Assembly (NCBI GenBank): GCA_018806985.1
Contig: JADANN010000364.1
Coordinates: forward strand, 3,837,001-3,901,000
Origin: Angiostrongylus vasorum
Taxonomy: Eukaryota > Nematoda > Chromadorea > Rhabditida > Metastrongylidae
Length of the DNA: 64,000 nt
Direction: 5' to 3'
The notes beneath the pieces were generated by a model. That model saw only the letters and a list, made by a program, of their open reading frames with translations. It was not told the DNA's origin and did not search any database. Position 1 is the first letter of the stretch. Each line of letters starts with the position of its first letter. Positions 24,478 to 35,800 of this stretch are shown here, one piece after another. Position numbers and translations under genes: made by a program.

Positions 24478-24735
24478 ACGTGTAGCGCAGTGGTCGGAGA
24501 CAGCCTGCGACACACACACATAGGCTCAATCCTTGCTGCCGTGGTCCACCAAGTCTTCCATACCTCCGGGGTAGGCAAATTGGTACCAGATTTGTCTGCG
24601 AGCATAGCAGCACTGGCTTGATACATCGGTGGGACACCGCGAGTCATCATAAGTGCCAGATATGCATTTAATCACCTCCAACGATACTTAGTGAAGTCAG
24701 AATGCATGACACATCCTTCAAAACTTCACCAACGC
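24478..24735 (+). repeat. Family C tRNA-like SINE, well preserved
   Basis: The head gtgtagcgcagtggtcgga matches a pol III box A, followed by aggctcaatccttg (weak box B), accagatttgtctgcgagc and the 3' end atcacctccaacgatactta. It is one of the most complete copies. Confidence 0.7.
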
Positions 24736-25229
24736 CAAGAAGTTCTTTTATGAACATTGTGTCTCTGTTGTGCTGGAATAGCATAAACTTAAGCACATGT
24801 GCGCGGTACGGAATAGTGAAGCCTTTACTGAAATCTGCGTGAATCGCGCAACTACCAATAGATAGACGAGTGATACTGTTGATATGTAGAAACTGCCAAT
24901 CACCAGAAATAAGATGAATGGGCTACCTGTCGAAATGATGGCGTTTCTTCTTTACTTACTTTTTTTCAGCAGTAAATCAGATTTAGAGCGAAGAAGAGGT
25001 AGGCAAGGAATTGAATGACCTCAATTACTTTCAGTCCACCGAGGATACTCTTTTTGCTAAATATTTCTTGATTAGTTTGCTTAATAAATATGATACATAA
25101 TTATTCTATTGCTAAAGTGAGGAAATATGCACTTTTGCACGTGCATAGCTTACTGAGGGGATTCAATATTCATTTCCTTCCTATTCTTTCTTAAAAAAAA
25201 GAATAGAGCGTATATAAAAAATTAGAACA

Positions 25230-25800
25230 CTGTGATTTCGAATGCACCTTCAGCTTCACTGGTTTCAACGCCGCTTTCTGCTTCCCATATTACCACGTGA
25301 AAGTTGACGTCTGGTAACATCGGCAGAGTAGGAACAAAGCTGGTAGAAAGGCAAAGCAAAGGCCTCCCTTAGTGTGATGGAGAGCACGTGAACCCACGAT
25401 AAGGGTAAACGTGGGTTGGTAATCATCCCATTTAAGGTCTCAAGTTTTGTTCATATCTCAGCATTTTTTGTGGTTAAATGAGGAGAATTTAAAGAATCCT
25501 TAAAACACTTCCGTACACAGTCTTAAGAGCTAAATCTAGGTGAAATAGAAAAACAATTCAAAAGAATTACGCATTGTCGAACACCATCATCTACATTAAA
25601 TACTTTAATGCTTTACTTCTTATTTTCTGTCTACTACAGTTTTCACGGTAGGGTATTATGCGAAATACACCCACAACGTTTTCACCACCACACTAGTTAG
25701 CTCCCTGAAAAGGCAATAGCGCGTTCGTTCCCCACCGCAGACACCTGCGGTCCGGAGTTTTGCAAATATCTCAGCAAACGTTGTGGTCAAATGTTTTATT
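25230..25800. repeat. Two Family B fold-back copies
   Basis: A diverged copy lies at about 25230-25490 and a shorter, better preserved one at 25610-25795 (gtttactgccc-like end altered; cggtccggagttttgcaaat near 25750). They occupy most of the space between the unknown gene and the DOMON/b561 gene. Confidence 0.6.
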
Positions 25801-26565
25801 TTATTTTATTTTCTTTTTTTATTCTACGTGGAACCATAAACCTGCCAAATTTTCAGACTGTTTTTCAAAAAAAAATTTCAAGTGTTACTTCGAACCGCAA
25901 TGATTAGAGATGCCATGTAATACAGGCATGACTGGTGGTTCGATTCTGCCTTCGGCCAATAAAATATCATCACACATGGCTGGTGAAGCTCCCTCCGATC
26001 CGCAAAGTACGCGTCCTTCTGTCACTATAACCCAGAAACGCTGTTAGGAGGAATCAACTCAAGCAGCACTTGACGACATTCTTGAAGAAGACAAAGTCCT
26101 CGGGTGAAAACAGAGCTGCTGAAGACTTTCGTGAATGATCGGTGCAAGGTAAGAAAACGGACCATGAGAAAAAAAATAAAGTGAACAACAGTCTCGCGGT
26201 GAGATCTTTTAATGGTAAATGCTTTCTTCTATTAGAGCTCTTCCATTGTGAAAATCATTCTGATATTTTATTGTCGCTATGATAACACGTCAACGAAGTA
26301 TCTATTATCGACATTACTTCACGAGAAGTATGAATGAAATCGGCAACCTCATATTTATAACTCACACAAGCATTTATAAGTTTGCTAAAAGTTAACAATT
26401 GTACAAACACCCTTAACAATCCACATAGAAGCTTGCTAAGAAATAGTTACTGATCACTGAGGAAAGAATGATTTTTTTACCGATGTTGCGCGCAGTAAAT
26501 ACCCTTCAATCCTTGGGCAGTTCAGAGGAATGCCGATTGAGAGTTTCGCACGATAGGCGGACAGT

Positions 26566-29500
26566 TTATGGTGAGTGTGAGAGCAAGATCTTCACCAGCA
26601 TCGTTGTGACGGTGATGGCGACACCGAAAGCGACGACCAGGTGCACGGCGAACACAAACAGACGGGCGTTCGCTCGCTGAAATACAATCCTAGCATTTAC
26701 CGTCATCATCTTGTCGATCATCTACGACACACAACCCCGCCATCCTAATCTATCGTACTCATTCTAAGTGGATAATTAATAAATCACACTGAAAACCATA
26801 CAGTGCTGTAAATTTTAGCGATACACATTGCATAAAACCATTAACAGCTTCGGAGAGGTTGAGTCAGATGGTTAGTCCAATTCATCCCATTCTGTAGTTA
26901 TTCTACTCTTTCATTGTTCTTAAGCTTATAAGAGACCTTAATGCAGTGGACTTAACTACCCAGGAACTAGACCGCTGCACAACATTCATTAGCTTTTACA
27001 AAATCTCAGAACACATTAAATAAAATAAGCAACGTCTAGTTATTCCTGTGTGAATTTAACACTTGCTTAGAAAGCCTTGTGTGATCCATGATCACTCTGC
27101 AGTTGTAAATAGCCGTAATCTCAATAGAAACGTGTGAAACCTTGACGTTCATAGAGGAAATGTGAACGAAATGCTCCTTTGCTGTGAAGATGGATAAAAT
27201 TTACGTGGTTGATGGCTACTGATTGAAATGAGTGCCGATATTCTTGTCATTTGGAAAAGATATAGCGTTGCTTGCAATCCTTGTTGTCTGATAGCCTCAG
27301 AGACTCAGCTCAAATGATACACAACGAAACCTAATTAGAACTCACCGTCGGCGGAGCTAGAGGAGACTCAACGGCTGGCCCATTCAGATGGGAAAGAGCC
27401 ATGCCTGATGGCCCTACAATAAAACGGTGTGGCTTTATTTCCGAAACTGAAACAATTGCATTTTCAAAGACTGAGGTTTTTCAACGAAATATGAGACGTT
27501 GGCGTCATGATTTTAAAACTTAGATGTCCGAATGACATGCGGCTGAACCTCTATGGTTCCCCACATCAAATGGCTGCAGGGTACTTTGGCACCGAATTGT
27601 GATGTGCAGCATGCGTTCTCCCTTTTAGCAGAGTCGTTAAAGCTGAATAGTTTGAGCCCGGGACTACTGCTTTGGTAAAACTAGTAAGACCAGTAAGGAA
27701 TTTATCTTAACTGAGTACAGTCGAAGAAGTGACTCTGGTACACACAGGGAGGACTAAAATTTCTGCCGCCCTTTCAGGTTACACAATAAGTAACGGGAAT
27801 TACATGTGGTAAAACATATAATCAAATACGAAAAAGGGCGCATCTAACTGTCTCTCATTACCTGAAGCAAAGATAAAACAAGAATATAAGTGGAAGTCGT
27901 CACCATTTTTCTCTATGCGCACTTCGTTGTTTGTCGCTAGCATCTCCATCACAATGTTGCATCCGATGAAGAAAAGGATGTATCCACCCATTAGCCAATT
28001 CGGAGCGTATCCATATACTGAATTCAAGCCAGTCTTACCCATAGGTAGCGAAAGTACCATCGTGACGCCTGAATGAGATGTGCTTTCTCATAATTCATAT
28101 CAACTAATGAATATCAAAATCGATCACATTTCAATATTCTCAGTGAGCACTTCCTCATCCCTTCACATAAACCACTGGATTCTTCTACTCTTCAGTGATT
28201 ACATCCTCTTCCCTGAGACTCACTATTTAGACAGCTTTTTCCTTTTTTCAATATTGAACCTACTTCGAAACTTAACAATTACTGCACTAACTTACATGGT
28301 TATTCGTTATATCTCGAGACCAAGCTCAACAACCCTTCCATCACTTTGAAGTCGAAAAATTGGTAGCCGACTTGTTTGGGAGGATAGTGTCTCGATACAG
28401 ACAACCGCAAGTCGTTGCATAGACCAGATATGCACTTATTCACCTCTGAAGATGCTTAATGAAGTCGATTGCATGGTGCATCCCTATGGATTGACCAACG
28501 CAACCCTTTATACTTTCATCCTTTCACTGCGCCGATGGTGGATTTTGTTATTTTCCTTCCATTTCCAATCTGTTTGTCGCATGATCCCATAGGTTTGCTT
28601 CTGTACTGTAGTGACTCACGGACAGAGTGTGAACTAACAATAAAACTACACGACTGTTGTTAATTTCTGCAAAAAATTCGCCATAATTTGGTAGTAACCA
28701 TTAAAGAGCTGCTTGAATCATCTCCACTTTCTGTTTCCTTTACCAAATGTGATCGTAACAACCGAACGATTTCCTATCGTTTTAGATTGGTCTCCAAAGT
28801 CAACAGTTAGAATATCACAAAATCTAAGTGGCTACAGTTCCCAGGATCGAGTTTCTATTAACCTCGGCATTGGAATATGAATGCGTCGTTTTCTTGTTCA
28901 GCATTCGCGTGGTTGTTAAATAGCATACTTTTACTGCCATAGAAAAACACAGTACAATACAACAGTAGCTGACGTTTCGGCAGTATCGCCTTCTTCAGAG
29001 CCTGAAAGGGTATACTGATATACAATTTGCTAGGGCAAACGCTTCAATAACACTTAGAAAAAGACGAAAAACTCTATGGTAATTACATGATCAACAGCTT
29101 CTCGAAAAACTCAGCACTTTTTACGTGACTTCCAATGAGGAAGATTAGAACAGCTGATTATGGTCGCATAAGGTTGATGATCGCACCATCCCACATCAGA
29201 AATTGATGCGAACATAAGGGGGGTCAGGTCGCGTATGAACTCTGGACATTTATCCCTGCTGTTCATTGTAGGGTTTTTTGGTATTTATCCAGAAAAGCCT
29301 CAAGAAGCTTTCGCGCTGGTGTTTTAGTCTCCTGTGCAAGGATATTGACTTTTACTTCAAAATCGTCCCCGCTTTTGTATCCTATGCGTGCCTAGTGGAG
29401 CACTTTGTCTTAGTTTTTCGTTTGCCATCTAGGTATTCTTTTATACGGATACACAAAGGCCTGCCCGTTTCGCCAATATATTCATCTGCGCAATTATTAC

Positions 29501-32500
29501 AAGAGATCAGGTATATCATAACTGAACTCGTGCAATCACCGTCCCTGCCGTAAGGGCAAATTACGCAGTTTGTTGTTTCACATAGACGGTCATATAGTCG
29601 GTTACGAACTAACTGACGACGTAGAGTAGCCGGTGGTATTTCAACCATCGCTACCGATTCCTCTAGACCTTCCCTTCTCAAGCATCGTTTAATAGCTACA
29701 CTTACTTCATCGTTAGTAAAGGGCAACATAAACGGGACTTTTCTTTGGCCAAGTGTTTCGCTTAGGCGCATCGCTCTCCTTCTAAACTTATCTCGTGGGG
29801 TTACTACTTCGTTGCCATTGAAGATGGCTATTTGCCGAGCCAAGTCGCTCGATTCTTCCTTTAGCTCCCTGGTTGTGCACACAGAGGTGGCTGTTCGAAA
29901 CATGTTTCTCACAGGCGCCCTCTTTGTGTGTGATGGGTGGGAAGAAAGGAAATGAACGAGGATGTTCTTGGCTTTCGTCATCATTCAAGGTTAGACCCAT
30001 CATCAGCTGTGTAGACGGGATAGAATAACCTGGTTTTTAAGCCTAATACTTACCCAGTTGCTTAATCACATTCCAGCTCACCTCACAAACACCCAAATGT
30101 TCTCAGAACGTCTACGTAACGCGTCTCCTAATAACGCGTATGACTCCGCAATGCAAGCCATCTTCGAACTCTTTGTTGAACATGAAGGAAGAATAAATAT
30201 GCATGGCTTGTCCATCCAGCAGCTCATGGCTCTCTTAAACGAGTGCCTAAACTGCTCGATTTTCAGGTGGTCTATATTTATTGGAAATATTTCGCCAAAT
30301 AAGGGGGTTGGCAATGGGACAGCGACTAGCACCATGCCTTGCCATTGCGTTTATGTCTAAAGTAGAACGTTCTCGGTCTCCGGCCACTACTCTACTGCAG
30401 GTGCATAGATCATCTCCAATGGCTACAAAATAGTAACCCCACGAGGTAAGTTTAGAAGGATAGCGATGCGCCCAAGCGAAACACTTGGCCAAAAGAAAAC
30501 CCCCGTTTATATTGCCCTTTATTAGCGATGAAGTAAGCGTAGCTATAAAAACGATGCTTAAGAAGGGCAGGCCAAGAGGAATCGGTAGCGATAGTTGGAA
30601 TACCACCGGCTACTCTACGTCGTCAGTTAGTTCGTAACCGACTATATGACCGTCTATGCGAAGCACAAAGTTGCGTAATTTGCCCTTATGGCAAGGACGG
30701 TGACTGCATGAGTTCAGGTACGATATACCTGGTATCTTGTAGTACGCGGGGGCGAGTATATTGGCGAAACGGGCAGACCTTTGTGTATCCGTATAAAAGA
30801 ACATCTAGATGGCGAACGAAAAACTAAGACAAAGTGCCCCACTAGGCACGCAATGGATACAAAAGCATAGCGGGGACGATTTTGAAGTAAAAGTCAATAT
30901 TCTTGCACAGGAGACTAAAACACCAGCGCGAAGGCTTTTTGAGCCTTTTTGGATAAATACCAAAAACCCTACAATGAACAGCAGGGATAAATGTCCAGAG
31001 TTCATACGCGACCTGACCCCCGTATGCTCGCATCAATTTCTGATGTGGGATAGCTGTTCTAATCTTCCTCATTGGAAGTCATGTAAAAAAGTGCTGAGTT
31101 TTTCGAGAAGCTGTTGATCATGTAATTACCATAGAGTTTTTCGTCTTTTTTCTAAATGTTATTGAAGCGTTTGGTCTAGTAAATTGTATATCAGTATACC
31201 ATTTCAGGCTCTGAAGAAGGCGATACTGCCGAAACGTCAGCTACTGTTGTATTGTATTGTGTTTTTCTATGGAAGTAAATGTATGCTGTTTAACAACCTC
31301 GCGATTGCTGAACGAGAAAACGACGCATTCTAAGTGGCTAGTTAAAACAGAGCTAAATAAATCTACGTCCACGTTCTCTTTTTAAAAATACCAGGACACC
31401 CTTTTTAAACTGTGCTATCGTCTGTAATAAGAAAAATACATATTTTACGATAATCAGCGTATGAAGAATCATGACACAAAAAGTATACCTAAGCCCGCGT
31501 GCACTCTTTTGAAGACGATAGTTAGCGCTCAAAGATAGACGAGCACTGAACGATGGTCCTCATAAGCTTTGTAAACGCTAGTAAAACTGGGACAGAAGAA
31601 ATATGCTGCGTCGAACTCAAAGCAAAATATCGAAAAGGCTGAAAGCAGCCTCCATTAGTCAGCTGAATATGGTCGATGCTGCTTCATGACAACCTATCCC
31701 GACATTTCGTAAGATTATGATCAGGAGCTTCACGAAATGGAGCAGAAAAAACTTTTGACTCGTTGCCGACAAAACCCTCACTTTCTTTCAAGCATTTTGA
31801 TATAGTTCTTCTTAAAAAAATTTCATTAGTAAGGATGCAGTCGAAGTTGTTGTCGAGAATTTTATCGAATCTAGTGATTGAAGCGGCTAGGTAGAAGGGA
31901 ATTAAACACACTGGTAGAGATTTCAATTCGGAAATGAACATACAGAAAAATCTGAGAATCCTCCGGAAAATTCATATTCTTTGAATGCAAGCGGGCAGAT
32001 AACAAGTGACTGTCCTATCTCAGAAGTTTTCTAATAAGATGAGTTACCTACTGGCGAAGCTCCATGCAGTCATACCAATCAGCCAGTGACCCCAATTGAA
32101 GATGAAGCGATACTCAGAGTCTGGTGAGGGACGGAGAAATGCGAAAAAAAGGCTGTATCACGGCTAGTATTGTAGCGATCACACCAGTAATCACGTGCAT
32201 TTTCTTGGAGAAATCCTAAAGAAATGACATTTGGATAAAACCGTAGAATGAACACCCTAGTGAAAAGACCTGATCTTATCAAAATTTTTAAAACGCCTGA
32301 AGCAATGTGCTTCAACGTCAGATCAAACATAGTGTGCTAGAATCTCAGCTAGTAAGTGCTCTTCAATCAAGATTTAAGCTTTACAAAGTGTTTAAATGCA
32401 AGGACTTTGCTCTTCAATCAGGCATATGGCCGAAGAAAGTTGGAATAGTAAAAGTCCGCACCATTGAGTGGAATCAAAAAGCGATATCGAAAAAGTCGTG

Positions 32501-32802
32501 TCACCTTAGCAGTGCACTGGTAAGAGCACTGATACCAAACCCATCCAGCTTGCCAGAAAATGAAAACGACAGCCAAGACTTGCAGCACAACCGAAATCAA
32601 GAATATGTCGCGATGAAGCTAAAAAATACTAAGCTATGGTTTTGCTCGATTGTCAGTTCATGAAATTAAATGAAACCCTTCACACCTGAAACCATACAGC
32701 GGTTCCGAGGAGCTTTTTGCGTGGAAATAGAGGTTTGAAGTATCTAGCTATGAGAATGCCAGACGAACCGAGCACCCACCAAGCAAAAAATGAGCGTAAC
32801 AC
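26566..32802 (-). CDS. Cytochrome b561 core exons of the reductase-like gene
   Basis: Exons 32686-32802, 32505-32618, 32052-32215, 27862-28068, 27346-27413 and 26566-26676 encode the membrane helices. Histidines occur in VAVLHG (end of the preceding exon), VWFQLHR, KKMHVITG and FNWGHWLIG, spaced as in b561 heme sites. The exon at 27862-28068 gives the helix MGGYILFFIGCNIVMEML, and the last exon the helix LFVFAVHLVVAFGVAI. The exons at 32686 and 32052 each need one base removed from an A run (32785-32790 and 32144-32150 on the plus strand) to stay in frame. The intron 28069-32051 holds a pair of Penelope-like copies. Confidence 0.85.
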
Positions 32803-35800
32803 CTGTGATTAGAACAAATTAATTAAACATCCCAATTAAAACGGCATCATTATTACGACGTTAGTACAGAAGAGGAGCATAGAACGTAGTAGTTAGAAGT
32901 GCCCTACAATAAACACTTGATTGCTTATTCATTCCATTATTCTCACCATGCAAACTAAGCCCTCCATCCCAAACAGTGGGATAACTGGTGCGAAACTTGT
33001 CTACAAGAATAAGAACACTTCACGCATCTGTGGGACCCCAAAAACTCCTGTGTGGGCTATTCATTTAATTAGCTCTATGAACTTTAATGAAGTCAAATGC
33101 TTGACGCATCCCCAAGGGATTGATCGACGTTAAGTATCTTTTACGCTGAAACGGACCTCATTTGTTTAAAATATTTCAAAACAATATTATACCTTCATAA
33201 CCTTTTAGAAGGTCCTATAAAACTAATAAGACCAGCAGTAGTCAAAGGTAAATGATTGGGTAGAATAAGGCATGGTCTACAGGTTTGGAACAGCTGTCAG
33301 ATTTGACATTTTTCTTGAAACGTACGCAGATTTCTCTGACTTCTTTACATCTTGATGAAAAACTATGAAAATAAGCTGGTGAGCTATCAAATGTTTAAGC
33401 GCTTCTACCCAGGCAAAAGTTCTTAGTTGGTATAACATCTTTTGTGAACGTATAACGAAAAAACAAGGATACCGTGCAGCACTGCGACGCGGTACCTCCA
33501 GTAGCGCTCGACTGGTGACTGCATTCCATCAGTGAGAAGATGCAAATTGTTCCGTGTACAATTATCACCACGACAAAAATGTAACCTATTCGGTTAAATT
33601 CATTAAAACGAGTTTTCTTCAGAGATTACCTTGAAGGGCAGTAGGTGCATTTAAGAAGCATTCTATTGTATATCCTAGATCTATAGTGCTACAATGTGAG
33701 TGCTACTAAATGATCATACCATTTCTTGAGTCATCCACGGAAACTGGGGGGCCATCGTTCACAGAATGTATATCCTTTTCTAGTGCTTAAAACAAAGGTA
33801 GTTACAGAGGTAAATAGTCAAATAACAGTATGAATGTCGTCTTACATACTCCAAGGGTCGGCGTTTCCCCGTGCAAACAACAAATAATAAGGCCGAGCTT
33901 CAAGATCGTGTATCTGCAAAATAATTTGCTTGCTCTATCATATTTAAGAAAATGCTAGACTTTGATCACCATGAACATGGTGTCGTTCGATACGAGAGCA
34001 ACATTGTCAAGAAGCAGTTTCATGTCGCACGTCAGCAAGCCATCCTCGAGCACTGAACTACCACCTTCAAGCAGAACTGACGAAGCCTAGAACACACCAT
34101 GCCTTAACACAAATCACTTTTTACTCCATACTTTTCGCTCTTCTTTGACAACAGCAGTATTTTTTGTCGATGAAATGTCTACTTTTGAACTAGTGCGATC
34201 CAATTCCTAGCATTTTGCTTACTTATTTGATACTTGATCCTTGAATGGCTTGTCCTCACTGGTTATGCGGGTCCCAGCACAATCACCATCCCTCAGAGAC
34301 CTGCTGGTTAAGCCACTGGGGTTCCCTGGAATCCCGAGGTCAGCTTGACCAAAGCCTGACAGCTTCACCACCACATGCAGTCGCCGTCGCTGTGGATCAG
34401 AGGGAGATCTGCCATTATGCGACTAGTTTGATACCAAGACGGTGGTAGATCCCGGTATTGGTTTATATTGGTTTACTCTTAGTTAGGCTTCTTGATGGAA
34501 ACGCCGGACTCCTTCTCAGCTTGAGAGACCCCGCCGGGAGACGAATCCCCCCGCTGTACATCGCAGTCAGACACCCAGGAACACCCCCCAGACACGATGA
34601 GGCGGTAAACCGTTTTGGAGGTTCGCTTATCGTTTGGAAATCAGTAAAACGGCTTGAAAACCAGTTGCTAGTGCTTAGGAACATTATTCCTCTAAGTAAC
34701 CAGCGCCATTACGCCTTCCACCGTATCTCAAATGGCAAAGCGGTAAGCGTTTACCTTCCAATTATCTAACACTATTTCACCGATTCGGTGTTTACCATTG
34801 ATTCTGACACCAAAAGAAAGAACATACCTGTGGTAATACGTTATTGAAAGTTTCGTCATTAAACGAGACCTGCACCTTTCCCGTACCTCCTACTGGTTGC
34901 ACACATTCAACTACTGTATCGTCATCCTACAAGGAAAACATCATCTTGAGTGTTTTAAACTGAGTTAAGGAAAAAGCACTTTCCATTCTCTGATTATAAC
35001 TGAAACCGAGCGCCGCGTAGTATGGTCGACTCGAGTCCAAGTCATCTACGTACGTTTGGAGCTGAAAGGTTACAATTTTCCTGACAGAACTAGCACAATT
35101 AAACCTTGGTCACGTACTAAGGCTTCTCTAAAAACATTAGTGAAAATGCCCTCGAAGCTGGTAACATTTCTCGAAAGATTTTTGTGCGTGTGGCCTCTGA
35201 GCCATTTTTTAAAATCTAGTAACCCAGCAATATAACCTTGTTTTTTTAAAGCTATTAGAATGTATGAGATCACAAACACTAAAATTGAGAGTGTTTAAGT
35301 TGAAGCATAGAAATTTGATTGTCGTGGTTCCAACTCATAATTTTACTGCTTACTCTTCTTAACGGCAGGGTATATATTGCGAAATATAACTTTAATGATG
35401 CCGAGATATTTGCAAAACTCCGGACCGCAGGTGTCTCAGCTGGGAGACAGGCGAAACGAAGGACCCGCATGGTGTGGTGGTGAGCGCGCTACTCCCCGGA
35501 AAGGACAATAGCGCGTTCCTTCCCCACCGTAGACACCTGCGGTCCGGAGTTTTGCAAATATCTCAGCATCATTAAAAATGTCTTGATTCTGTTAGATTTT
35601 TCAACAAACATTCGACGTCACGCCTAACATTGAAGTTGCAATTCCCAAGATCGACTTTCTATTAACCTCGGCATTGGATTAGAAATGTGTCGTTTTCTTT
35701 TTTCAGTATTAAACCTGAGGAATTTCATAGATGACTTCAGTAGTAAATATAGGACTTTTCACATCGCTGAAAGTATCAGAACGCCATTTGAGGGTGAATT

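Noticed and set aside
24471..24500. tRNA gene
   Set aside because: The box-A-like string belongs to a SINE head repeated many times; no cloverleaf with matched acceptor stem was seen. No true tRNA or rRNA gene was recognised in the window.
34458..34769. 103-codon plus ORF
   Set aside because: Lies largely within a Family A repeat; the same frame appears in other copies.
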